In this document: in pieces, positions 1 to 6,611 of the stretch
Layout: each line of letters opens with the position of its first letter
Numbering within the stretch: the stretch's first letter is position 1
Assembly: GCA_016169945.1 (NCBI GenBank)
Contig: JADLSH010000052.1
Coordinates: 806,001 to 870,000, forward strand
DNA from: Trachythela sp. YZ-2020
Lineage: Eukaryota; Cnidaria; Anthozoa; Malacalcyonacea; Clavulariidae
Reading direction: 5' to 3'
DNA length: 64,000 bases
Translations under genes and position numbers: made by a program
The notes under the pieces: generated by a model
What the model saw: only the letters and a program-made list of their open reading frames with translations
Database searches by the model: none
What the model was told of the DNA's origin: nothing

Positions 1-35
1 GTTAACTTTGACATTTTATTTATACATTAAATAAA

Positions 36-1403
36 ATGGAAGCATTCAAAGAAAAATATCCATATGCAGATGTTACTAAATTTTTATTCCAACCCGTAAA
101 AACATTGTCAGGCGAGACTTTGTTTGTTAGAATAATGTATGTACACAACGGCAGGGCTTACGATATTAAGGCTTCAACTTTTTCTTTTGCTTGGGCCTTG
201 GATTGGCAACCTAGAATTTGGAACACAAAGGGTGTTGTGCAAGGATTCACAAAAGGTCTCTTTGCAGGTAGTCCTAGTAATTTAAGTATTTTTGTCAGGT
301 CGGAGCGTAGCGACGACCGCGAGCGAAGCGGAGCGGAGCGAGATAACACACTAAGTTTTAACCCAAAACTTCCAAACCTTGTAATTACCAAAAACATGTC
401 AAAGTTTAACGACTATGCTGAGAACCCATATCTCGCTGCTTGTTTGGCTGCTTACATAACAACTTATCTTTGTGGTATTAGTACCAGACACTTCCAATCT
501 GAGAATCCATTTGTAGGTAACTTAGCTAGGTTCCATTTGTACTACCACATGAGAAGATTTCTTAGGAGTCCTAATAAGATGAGTAGATTTTTAAACCAAA
601 GAATTAAAAATATAATTAATAATAATATACCTGTTGTGTACGAGTGGACAAAAGAATTTCACCAAGGCCAAGAACAAATTGGTACTTGGCTAACAAAACA
701 AGTACCACACAACAGCGTTAGAAATTATAAACCTGAGGTTGGTAAATTTGGTCAAACTGGTATTAGGTACGAGAAACGCGGTGACAGAACTATTAGAAGT
801 TTAGATGACTACAAAATGTTTATTGCGACAGAGTCAACTGGTTTAACTCAAACTGGTCAGTTGTTATTCCAACAAAGTTTAGAAGCTTATGTGTATTGTG
901 TACTCGGTGCGCAATCTAGTACCAGATGGGCTATCGTTGGTAAAGGTGCGAAGTCTTTACAAACACAAGAGGTTTTCAAAAAACTTGTGGAAGATACAAT
1001 TATACAAGATGACCAAACTGTAACTATTTCTAATATGAGAAATGCCATAAAAAGTACTAATGTAATTTTAAACTTTGCAATTAGTCCTGGTGTAATTCTT
1101 ATACCTAGCGATATGATAATTTTAAAACAAAAAATACCAGGTTACAACAACATTTTAATGGTAGTTGGCGGTGATATGGTGTTTGGTCACAATGCACATA
1201 TTAACAAAAATTTAGAGGTAATAATAGAAGAAGAAGAAGAAGAAGAACCAGTTGTGCCACCTAACACGCCTGTGACATCACCAAAAGATTTAAATTTAGT
1301 TTATCCAAGAGAAATACCAAGTACAAGTAGAACAGAAACACAAGTGTTATTAGCATTAACTGTGGTAACCGGTTATATTATAAAGTTTTTCTTATTATCT
1401 TAA
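36..1403 (+). CDS. Unidentified 455-aa protein with C-terminal membrane anchor
   Basis: I do not recognise this family. The start at 36 follows ATTAAATAAA directly. The body (residues 1-390) is globular with aromatic-rich stretches. Residues about 398-405 are a run of glutamates, followed by a Pro/Thr-rich linker and a hydrophobic C-terminal segment (about 433-453), so it is probably a tail-anchored membrane protein. Residues about 89-103 (Ser/Arg/Glu/Asp-rich) are encoded by a GC-rich repetitive stretch (about 296-345) that looks like an in-frame insertion. It lies first in a run of seven plus-strand genes. A virion membrane or minor capsid role is possible but not shown. Confidence 0.8.
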   Translation: MEAFKEKYPYADVTKFLFQPVKTLSGETLFVRIMYVHNGRAYDIKASTFSFAWALDWQPRIWNTKGVVQGFTKGLFAGSPSNLSIFVRSERSDDRERSGAERDNTLSFNPKLPNLVITKNMSKFNDYAENPYLAACLAAYITTYLCGISTRHFQSENPFVGNLARFHLYYHMRRFLRSPNKMSRFLNQRIKNIINNNIPVVYEWTKEFHQGQEQIGTWLTKQVPHNSVRNYKPEVGKFGQTGIRYEKRGDRTIRSLDDYKMFIATESTGLTQTGQLLFQQSLEAYVYCVLGAQSSTRWAIVGKGAKSLQTQEVFKKLVEDTIIQDDQTVTISNMRNAIKSTNVILNFAISPGVILIPSDMIILKQKIPGYNNILMVVGGDMVFGHNAHINKNLEVIIEEEEEEEPVVPPNTPVTSPKDLNLVYPREIPSTSRTETQVLLALTVVTGYIIKFFLLS

Positions 1404-1410
1404 ATAAACA

Positions 1411-1623
1411 ATGTCAGACACAGAAAAAAGCGAAGTGACAGGGATAACAGAATTATCAAAATTATTAAAAAAATTAGAAGAATTAGACGAGTTAAACAAA
1501 TTAAGAGAGTTAGAAGAATTAAGAGCGATAAACAAATTAAGTAGCCTAACAAAATTATTAATAATATCAATAGGTGTAAGTATTATTTTTAAGGTCTTAC
1601 TTGATATGATAAATAAAGTATGA
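1411..1623 (+). CDS. Small coiled-coil protein with one membrane segment
   Basis: This 70-aa product has a Leu/Glu/Lys-rich amphipathic helix (residues about 13-48, repeated LEEL and KLREL-type heptads) followed by a hydrophobic segment (about 49-64). The start follows TAAATAAAC. Its TGA stop overlaps the next ATG in an ATGA junction at 1620-1623. The layout suggests an oligomerising single-pass membrane protein. No family was recognised. Confidence 0.7.
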   Translation: MSDTEKSEVTGITELSKLLKKLEELDELNKLRELEELRAINKLSSLTKLLIISIGVSIIFKVLLDMINKV

Positions 1624-1919
1624 GTGAGAACACAATAACTGACAGTACCAAAGAAACAAGTGCCGAGAGAAAAGAGGCTTGTGAAAAACTAAGTGAGTTG
1701 TCTAAAAGTGCAAAGAAAAGAAGGTTACCAAAACCAGACGCTTGCGAGGCTTACGCTGATTTGCCTTATTTTTTGTTGTTTAAAATACTAGGTATTGTTT
1801 TAGGCATCGGTGCGTTATGGAATTATTGTACAGCTAAAAAATGTGACAGTGTAAAAGACACACCAAAAGTAGCACCACCTGTAATGAAAAACCCACCGCT
1901 TGTAAATTTAGACGACTAA
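1620..1919 (+). CDS. Small single-pass membrane protein
   Basis: This 99-aa product has a charged N-terminal half (Glu/Lys-rich, residues 1-48), a hydrophobic segment (about 50-68, starting PYFLLFKILGIVLGIG), then a short Cys- and Pro-containing tail. The start overlaps the preceding stop by 4 nt and is preceded by ATAAATAAAGT, so it may still have its own start signal. Function is unknown; context in a virion-protein cluster suggests a structural membrane component. Confidence 0.65.
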   Translation: MSENTITDSTKETSAERKEACEKLSELSKSAKKRRLPKPDACEAYADLPYFLLFKILGIVLGIGALWNYCTAKKCDSVKDTPKVAPPVMKNPPLVNLDD

Positions 1920-1925
1920 AATAAA

Positions 1926-2171
1926 ATGGGGTGTAAACCTAGTAAATTACAAATTCAACATAATGGTGATCTTTTTAACGAAGACACCGAAGTTCGTAAA
2001 AAATTTCTTACAGGTTTTCAAATGGCAAGGCGCGGTAAAGAAGGTATAGAAGCTAACATACAGATTGCATTTGTTAAGTCTAGACTTAAGAAATATGAAA
2101 AAGTTACAAACATACCACCGCGCCCACAAATTGAAGAACCCCACGAACCAAATAATAATATAGTAGAGTAA
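1926..2171 (+). CDS. Small protein with N-terminal myristoylation-type signal (MGCKPSK)
   Basis: The 81-aa protein begins MGCKPSK. Gly2 followed by Cys3 and Ser6 is a textbook N-myristoylation plus palmitoylation context in eukaryotes, so the product is probably membrane-associated and made in a eukaryotic cell. The rest is hydrophilic with a basic helix (about 30-62) and a Pro/Glu/Asn-rich tail. The start follows TAAAATAAA. The stop codon shares one base with the next ATG (TAATG). No family was recognised. Confidence 0.7.
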   Translation: MGCKPSKLQIQHNGDLFNEDTEVRKKFLTGFQMARRGKEGIEANIQIAFVKSRLKKYEKVTNIPPRPQIEEPHEPNNNIVE

Positions 2172-2416
2172 TGATTAACATAATAATTAATGTTTTTGGA
2201 AATGACAAATGTATATGTGGTGGTTGTATGTATATTTGTGACATGGACCTAATTATCGAACATATCCAAAACCAACACCCAAATGTAGATGGTGAAATTA
2301 TGTATAAATGTATGGATTGTGGCCTTAAAACTTTAAATGATAACGAGTTTGAGGACCATGTGTGTGGCGAGGTGTGTTCCTGTGGAAGTGAAGAGGTATG
2401 TTCGGATTGCGAGTAA
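2171..2416 (+). CDS. Small Cys/His-rich zinc-binding protein
   Basis: The 81-aa protein contains CICGGC, CDMDLIIEHIQNQH, CMDCG, then DHVCGEVCSCG and CSDC. This spacing fits one C2H2-like finger followed by a zinc-ribbon-like knuckle. Zinc binding is inferred from the residues. It starts at the last base of the previous stop codon and is followed 11 nt later by a gene-end hairpin. A regulatory or nucleic-acid-binding role is plausible; the family was not identified. Confidence 0.65.
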   Translation: MINIIINVFGNDKCICGGCMYICDMDLIIEHIQNQHPNVDGEIMYKCMDCGLKTLNDNEFEDHVCGEVCSCGSEEVCSDCE

Positions 2417-2427
2417 AAATTAATGTA

Positions 2428-2452
2428 TTTTCTAATCCTAAGGATTAGAAAA
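2428..2452. terminator. Gene-end hairpin 1
   Basis: A perfect 12-bp inverted repeat (TTTTCTAATCCT and its complement around a single A) starts 11 nt after the stop at 2416 and just before the next ATG at 2459. The same stem recurs at 2815-2844 and 10301-10329 with different loops, so the stem itself appears to be the conserved signal. Confidence 0.65.
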
Positions 2453-2458
2453 AAATAA

Positions 2459-2791
2459 ATGAATGTCAAACTTGTTAAAATATTTACTACACAATACGAT
2501 GCATTTTTTGAAGAACTTTACAAGTTGTTTCCACACAAAATGGATATTAAAATACTAAATATGTTTTTAGTAAACACATATGGTTATGAGGCTCTTCTTG
2601 TACAAATGTGTGAGACCCTAACACCACAGGTTGAAGAAAACATTAAAACAAGAAATATTGATGGACTAATGTTTTTGGTGCCAAACCACAAACAAGATGT
2701 TGTAGAACTACTTAACTCTTTGGACTGTCAAAAGTCTAAAGATGCTATATGGTTGTGGGTAGATTTATTCGTTAAAATTATAAAAAAGTAG
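2459..2791 (+). CDS. Hypothetical helical 110-aa protein
   Basis: The protein looks all-helical: N-terminal FxxELYKLFP, a central MxxFLVPN, and a C-terminal KDAIWLWVDLFVKIIKK helix. The overall pattern (acidic FxEEL start, conserved Trp-rich end) reminds me of small uncharacterised proteins in large DNA viruses, but this is a weak impression. The start follows AAAAAATAA within the hairpin tail. A second hairpin follows the stop by 24 nt. Confidence 0.6.
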   Translation: MNVKLVKIFTTQYDAFFEELYKLFPHKMDIKILNMFLVNTYGYEALLVQMCETLTPQVEENIKTRNIDGLMFLVPNHKQDVVELLNSLDCQKSKDAIWLWVDLFVKIIKK

Positions 2792-2814
2792 TACAGTAAA
2801 TTTATATAGTTAGT

Positions 2815-2844
2815 TTTTCTAATCCTGTAACAAGGATTAGAAAA
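2815..2844. terminator. Gene-end hairpin 2, between convergent genes
   Basis: The 12-bp stem is TTTTCTAATCCT paired with AGGATTAGAAAA and the loop is GTAACA. The stem is identical to hairpin 1; only the loop differs. It lies between the plus-strand gene ending at 2791 and the minus-strand gene ending at 2899, so a symmetrical hairpin could end transcripts from both sides. Confidence 0.65.
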
Positions 2845-2898
2845 CTTTTTGCGTTATATTTTATTTTTATTATTTTATTTTATTTTTTTACACCTAGT

Positions 2899-4116
2899 TT
2901 AAAACTCAATACTTTGTAGTTGTTTACCCACAATGTTTATAACACCATCGGAGACTATGTACACATAACATGTCAAGTCCTTTGTGGTAACTCTTTTCTT
3001 AACTTCCAAGAGTACACCATCTTGTGTGTTGAGAATCTTTCGCCCTGTGCCAGCTGCTGTTTTGTCACAAACAGTTCTCATGTCAACTACTAGTGCAAAC
3101 TTGTTATTTGTGTAAAAGTTTGTTATGTTTAATGTATCTGTGGGATAGTCCAAGAAGAAGTTCTCAGCAGATTTAAAAAGTTGATGTTCTTCGAGACCTT
3201 GAGAATACAACGAGTTTGGTACTCCTTCGATGGTCACTTTTACAGATTTTATGTTTGGAAACACAAAGTGTTCGGAGTCCTCAGTGTCATCGCGAAACAA
3301 AAGTACAATACCTCTCATTGACTTTCTTGGTACATTAATGTTTAAATTCATTAATGTTGAATCTTTACTCCATGTTTCTTTTTTCATCAGCATCACCTGT
3401 TCGTAAATTAGTGATCTTCCAACATTGTAAGAATTTAGTGCCTGTTGGTACATCACAGGAGATGTAATTGTTTCGTACTCAAAATGAAGATCTTCGATAG
3501 TGTAACCGGCAACTGCTTCACCAGATTGAGCTTTCATAATTTCTGTTGCTGGCGGTATTGTAATCTTGTACCTTATGTTAGATTTCATACCGTACGAGGC
3601 ATATAACCCTTGGTCTTTCAAGATTTTACCAATTGGAATATGGACTTTGGTTTTGAAAAGCTCACCAAAATACTTATCAGCTGCTACATTTTTATTGCCA
3701 GTATCATCGCCACTCATTATTTTACGAGTGTTTTCGTTGGCAACTCCTTGTGAGATCATACAATCTCTTTTCTTTTCAGTTTCCCAAAGAGCCTTGTAAA
3801 TCTCATAGTGGGACTCTCCTGTGTTGTCATATGCAACTTGTCCATCGATAGTTATTTCTAAACTTTTTTGTAAATTACTTGCGAGGTTGTTCAAAAACCA
3901 GGACTTGTCGTTCTTGCTTTTAAACGAACCTACAAGGTATAGGGATCCAGGAACCAAACAAACATTCTCGTATAGTTTTGGAATGTTAATGTAAAGTTCT
4001 TGGCTTTCCCCGATCTCTGTTGGTGTTAGCGTAAACACATTTTGTTTTTTAGGGCCGCGAACTTGCGAGTAAGTTATCTTCTCATAAGTTGGTAAAAGTT
4101 CATTAACTTTGTACAT
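2899..4116 (-). CDS. Probable double-jelly-roll major capsid protein
   Basis: This 405-aa protein resembles capsid-like proteins I associate with Polinton-like virus elements of cnidarians. The sequence is beta-rich. The first half has YENVCLVPGSLYLVGSF and a LEITIDGQ turn, then KALWETEKKRD. The second half has NINVPRKSMRGIVLLFRDD, followed by VKVTIEGVPNSLYSQG, a pattern typical of the second jelly roll. The C-terminus (YVYIVSDGVINIVGKQLQSI) is also characteristic. Alone on the minus strand among plus-strand genes, it converges on the 110-aa gene and diverges from the 77-aa membrane protein (30-nt gap), so the two may share a promoter region. The capsid assignment is by recognition, not alignment. 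Confidence 0.65.
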   Translation of the reverse strand: MYKVNELLPTYEKITYSQVRGPKKQNVFTLTPTEIGESQELYINIPKLYENVCLVPGSLYLVGSFKSKNDKSWFLNNLASNLQKSLEITIDGQVAYDNTGESHYEIYKALWETEKKRDCMISQGVANENTRKIMSGDDTGNKNVAADKYFGELFKTKVHIPIGKILKDQGLYASYGMKSNIRYKITIPPATEIMKAQSGEAVAGYTIEDLHFEYETITSPVMYQQALNSYNVGRSLIYEQVMLMKKETWSKDSTLMNLNINVPRKSMRGIVLLFRDDTEDSEHFVFPNIKSVKVTIEGVPNSLYSQGLEEHQLFKSAENFFLDYPTDTLNITNFYTNNKFALVVDMRTVCDKTAAGTGRKILNTQDGVLLEVKKRVTTKDLTCYVYIVSDGVINIVGKQLQSIEF

Positions 4117-4146
4117 AGTGTTATTTATTATACAGTATAATAAACA

Positions 4147-4380
4147 ATGGCTGGTGTATTTAAAGATTTACCAAAAGAGTTATATGACTCACTATTAATT
4201 GTGTTAGGGGCTGTTGCAGTCTCTTTCGTAAGTAAAAAATTAATGAAGGACTCTCTTGGAGTTCCAAGTACAATGGAAGGCCTGTTGAAACTGGCAGCTG
4301 CGTTCGGTATCAGTACAAGTGTTATCAAGGTATTGGAGGCAAAGAAGATACTACCGACGAACCCGTTCAAGGGTGATTAG
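4147..4380 (+). CDS. Small membrane protein, 77 aa
   Basis: The protein has an N-terminal amphipathic start (FKDLPKELYDSL), a hydrophobic segment (about 14-30), a second hydrophobic segment (about 44-63) and a short C-terminal KKILPTNPF motif. I associate this pattern with a recurrent small protein near capsid genes in cnidarian virus-like elements, from memory only. It is divergent from the capsid gene and followed 27 nt later by the 137-aa gene. It is likely a virion or membrane component. Confidence 0.65.
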   Translation: MAGVFKDLPKELYDSLLIVLGAVAVSFVSKKLMKDSLGVPSTMEGLLKLAAAFGISTSVIKVLEAKKILPTNPFKGD

Positions 4381-4407
4381 AATGCGAAGAGTAGGGTTAA
4401 ATAAATT

Positions 4408-4821
4408 ATGGCAACAACAATTGCATTATCTGGATTATTTAATGCAATAGCATTTACAGGAACCGGTTACCTGTTTAGACTTTTAGATCACAAAGGATAT
4501 CAAACTGAAATTAAAAGACACAACATCGCGATGGAACAATTAACAGCCTCGAAGAACAAGTGGTACGAGAAACAAGCTGCTAACAAAGAAAAAATTACAG
4601 CAATGCGTCGACAACTTTTAGATGCTAATAGCGATATGAATTCTGTAAACAAGTCCTTGGAGGACCTACAAAAAATTACTCATAATAATAAGGTGTTTAC
4701 GACAAGAGCTCCTGTTTTAGGTGACTTTTATAAACCATCAAAGGAGATGGAAGAGTACAAACATGTAACGGTTGGATTAACTGGATTAGGTATTGGTTGG
4801 TTGTTAGCTGTTGTGTTGTAA
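4408..4821 (+). CDS. Membrane/coiled-coil protein, 137 aa
   Basis: The N-terminus is hydrophobic (about residues 4-25, containing FNAIAFTGTGYLF). A long charged helix follows (about 30-95, with RHNIAMEQL), then APVLGDFYKPSKEM and a final hydrophobic segment (about 118-137). I recognise the combination of RHxxAMExL helix and DFYxPS motif as a recurrent family next to capsid genes in cnidarian virus-like elements; the function is unknown. The start follows TAAATAAATT. A hairpin follows the stop by 21 nt. Confidence 0.65.
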   Translation: MATTIALSGLFNAIAFTGTGYLFRLLDHKGYQTEIKRHNIAMEQLTASKNKWYEKQAANKEKITAMRRQLLDANSDMNSVNKSLEDLQKITHNNKVFTTRAPVLGDFYKPSKEMEEYKHVTVGLTGLGIGWLLAVVL

Positions 4822-4842
4822 TGTATGTAATGTAAAAAATAA

Positions 4843-4870
4843 ATTTTATTTCCTTTTTGGGAAATAAAAT
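4843..4870. terminator. Gene-end hairpin 3 (different stem)
   Basis: An 11-bp stem, ATTTTATTTCC paired with GGAAATAAAAT, has a T-rich loop and starts 21 nt after the stop at 4821. The stem sequence differs from hairpins 1, 2 and 4 but the position and length match. Confidence 0.5.
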
Positions 4871-4904
4871 ATATGACTTTTTTTAAAATTTTATTTTGGA
4901 CGAT

Positions 4905-4975
4905 CAACACCCGACTCAGGGCGCGTTTCGCGCCCCCACACCCGACTCAGGCCTTATTTCAGGGCCCCCTAGGTT
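4905..4975. repeat. GC-rich palindromic repeats between genes
   Basis: Two copies of CCCGACTCAGG are followed by GC-rich palindromes (GGGCGCG-TTT-CGCGCCC at 4919-4935, then an AGGGCCCCCT block). They stand out sharply from the AT-rich surroundings and resemble the blocks at 5473-5501 and 5760-5870. Confidence 0.6.
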
Positions 4976-5006
4976 TTACTTTAAAATAATTTCATTTCTT
5001 TTTAAA

Positions 5007-5711
5007 TTACACACCTAAATATACACCTTTGTACATCTCTCTATTTTTTTCTTTTTGATCACCTAACTCTAATCTTAATTTTTTAGTTTCTAATTTTAAT
5101 TTTTTTACTTCTAATTCTAAAACTTCTATATTTAATTTCATACCCCAATAATTTTTCCAAAAAGCATCTGCACCGCGTTTACCTCTTTCAACAGCTTTTT
5201 CATCTTTTACAAGTTCAGATTTTTCAACCAACACAACTCTTGTTTCTTTTTTTTCTTTTTTACATTGTAAATTAAGAAGATCTGAGTCCGGTGCCGCTAT
5301 TTCTATTTTTTCAACAAGTGACTCAACAGTATAAGTACCAGTTTTTCTAATAGATGGTAACACCTCAGATGTTACCCATTTTTTAAACTGTTTTGCTTGT
5401 GGTAATTTAGATCCAAATATAAGTGCATAAAGTCCAGGCTCATTAATTAAAACACTGTTTGGTTGATATTGTAAAGGGGGCCTTGTTTTAGGGCCCCCTT
5501 TGCGGGGGGTCATTTGTTCATCCCATTTAAAAGCAGAACGCCAAAAAAACTTATCTTCATCGTCAACATGATCTCGAATAGCATTTCGTGACTTTTTATA
5601 ACCTAAAACATCTGCTACTTCTTTTCCTGAAAATAAAATCTTGTTGTCTTTATCCACAAAAACACTAATGTCTAAGTTTAATTTTTCATTTCGAAACTGT
5701 TCAATACTCAT
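5007..5711 (-). CDS. BRO-N domain DNA-binding protein
   Basis: Residues about 10-125 form a BRO-N (Bro/antirepressor) domain: SGKEVADVLGYKKSRNAIRD, HVDDEDK, INEPGLYALIFGSKLPQAKQ and FKKWVTSEVLPSIRKTG are diagnostic. BRO proteins of baculoviruses, other large DNA viruses and phages bind DNA and regulate genes. The C-terminal part (about 165-225) is a Lys/Glu/Leu coiled coil, common in BRO proteins and probably for oligomerisation. A GC-rich palindrome (5473-5501) encodes an insertion of roughly 15 residues (with KGGPKTRPP) inside the domain, without breaking the frame. The start at 5711 follows AAATAAAACAAAT. It lies upstream of and divergent from the polymerase, across the repeat array. Confidence 0.88.
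   Translation of the reverse strand: MSIEQFRNEKLNLDISVFVDKDNKILFSGKEVADVLGYKKSRNAIRDHVDDEDKFFWRSAFKWDEQMTPRKGGPKTRPPLQYQPNSVLINEPGLYALIFGSKLPQAKQFKKWVTSEVLPSIRKTGTYTVESLVEKIEIAAPDSDLLNLQCKKEKKETRVVLVEKSELVKDEKAVERGKRGADAFWKNYWGMKLNIEVLELEVKKLKLETKKLRLELGDQKEKNREMYKGVYLGV
5473..5501. repeat. GC palindrome inserted in frame in the BRO gene
   Basis: Perfect 10-bp arms, AAAGGGGGCC and GGCCCCCTTT, flank a 9-nt loop. They lie inside the BRO-N coding region and add a Pro/Gly/Lys/Arg-rich segment. Confidence 0.6.
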
Positions 5712-5759
5712 ATTTGTTTTATTTTTTTGTTGGGTTTGATTATAAAACTTTCAATTTTT

Positions 5760-5870
5760 AAGGGTGACCGCAGCGGTCACCCTTCTACGCCATGGTCCAA
5801 CTCCTCAAATTTCTAATAGGGGGGTGCCTTTTTGGGTCACCCCTTCTACGCCATGGTCCGGCTCCTAAAA
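5760..5870. repeat. Two GC-rich palindromes with a duplicated tail
   Basis: A 12-bp perfect palindrome, AAGGGTGACCGC with its complement (5760-5784), is followed by CTTCTACGCCATGGTCC. About 60 nt later a second palindrome (about 5818-5845) is followed by the same CTTCTACGCCATGGTCC tail. These look like two copies of one small element upstream of the BRO start. Confidence 0.6.
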
Positions 5871-5907
5871 CTCATTATATCTTTTTTTGCAAGCACTAGT
5901 GAAACGC

Positions 5908-6560
5908 AAAAAATTTCATTTTCCAAATAAGGAAAATGAAATGATAATATGAAAAGTAACCACAAAAACCACAAGACACAATGTTAAAATTCGAATGTTA
6001 TGTTAAAAAAAAGATAAGAAAATGGAAAGTTTAATGAGGAAGATGTTACCCCTTTATATATAGCGAAGCTGAGCGTAGCGAAACGTAAAAAATTTCATTT
6101 TCTATAAGAGAAAATGAAATGGTCTGTCCGAAAGCCGAAAGCTATTATGAAGCGAAGATTAAAAACACATTTGAAAGATAATGAGGAAGATGTTACCCCT
6201 TTATATAATACAAAAAATTTCATTTTCTATAAGAGAAAATGAAATGGACTGTCCGAAGGCAAAAATAACAAATACAAAAAATTAATTATCAAAATGAGGA
6301 AGATGTTACCCCTTTATATAATGCAAAAAATTTCATTTTCTACGCAGAAAATGAAATGGTACACAACATCATGAAGTTTAATTCCGAAAGAAACCTTAGT
6401 AATACAAAACTAAAATGAGGAAGATGTTACCCCTTTATATAATACAAAAAATTTCATTTTCTATAAGAGAAAATGAACTGCTTAAAAATTTAGTAAAAAA
6501 AGGATGAGAGTAATGTTTTAAAAACTTAACAGGGAAGATGTTATGTACCCCTTTATTTAG
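5908..6560. repeat. Array of promoter-like and hairpin modules with variable spacers
   Basis: Module A contains GATGTTACCCCTTTATA and occurs at about 6033, 6180, 6294, 6414 and, diverged, 6531. Module B is a 12-bp hairpin, ATTTCATTTTCT paired with AGAAAATGAAAT, at about 6090, 6215, 6328 and 6447, with a variant at 5910. In the variant copy the top pair is CC/GG instead of CT/AG, so both sides changed together. Modules A and B lie 4-30 nt apart. Between each A+B pair and the next are non-conserved AT-rich spacers of about 45-57 nt. The period is about 115-147 nt. The last A lies about 50-80 nt upstream of the polymerase ATG, so A may be a promoter. Origin iterons or small-RNA genes are alternatives. 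Confidence 0.75.
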
Positions 6561-6611
6561 TTAGTATGGTATATAGCACACACACATATATATAGCTCAC
6601 ACACATAATAA
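6531..6611 (+). promoter_or_regulatory. Putative polymerase-gene promoter region
   Basis: A diverged copy of array module A (GGGAAGATGTTATG then TACCCCTTTATTTAG) lies upstream of the ATG at 6612. It is followed by TATA-rich and CA-repeat sequence and ends ACACATAATAA before the start. The promoter role is inferred from position. Confidence 0.4.

Noticed and set aside
36..1403. Naming the 455-aa protein a penton or fusion protein
   Set aside because: It has a C-terminal anchor and an acidic linker, but no motif I can tie to either family.
5908..6560. Calling the repeat array a CRISPR
   Set aside because: Repeats are compound (about 65 nt with a variable inner gap), spacers are unequal and partly related (TGTCCGAA shared), the setting is eukaryotic and no cas genes exist.
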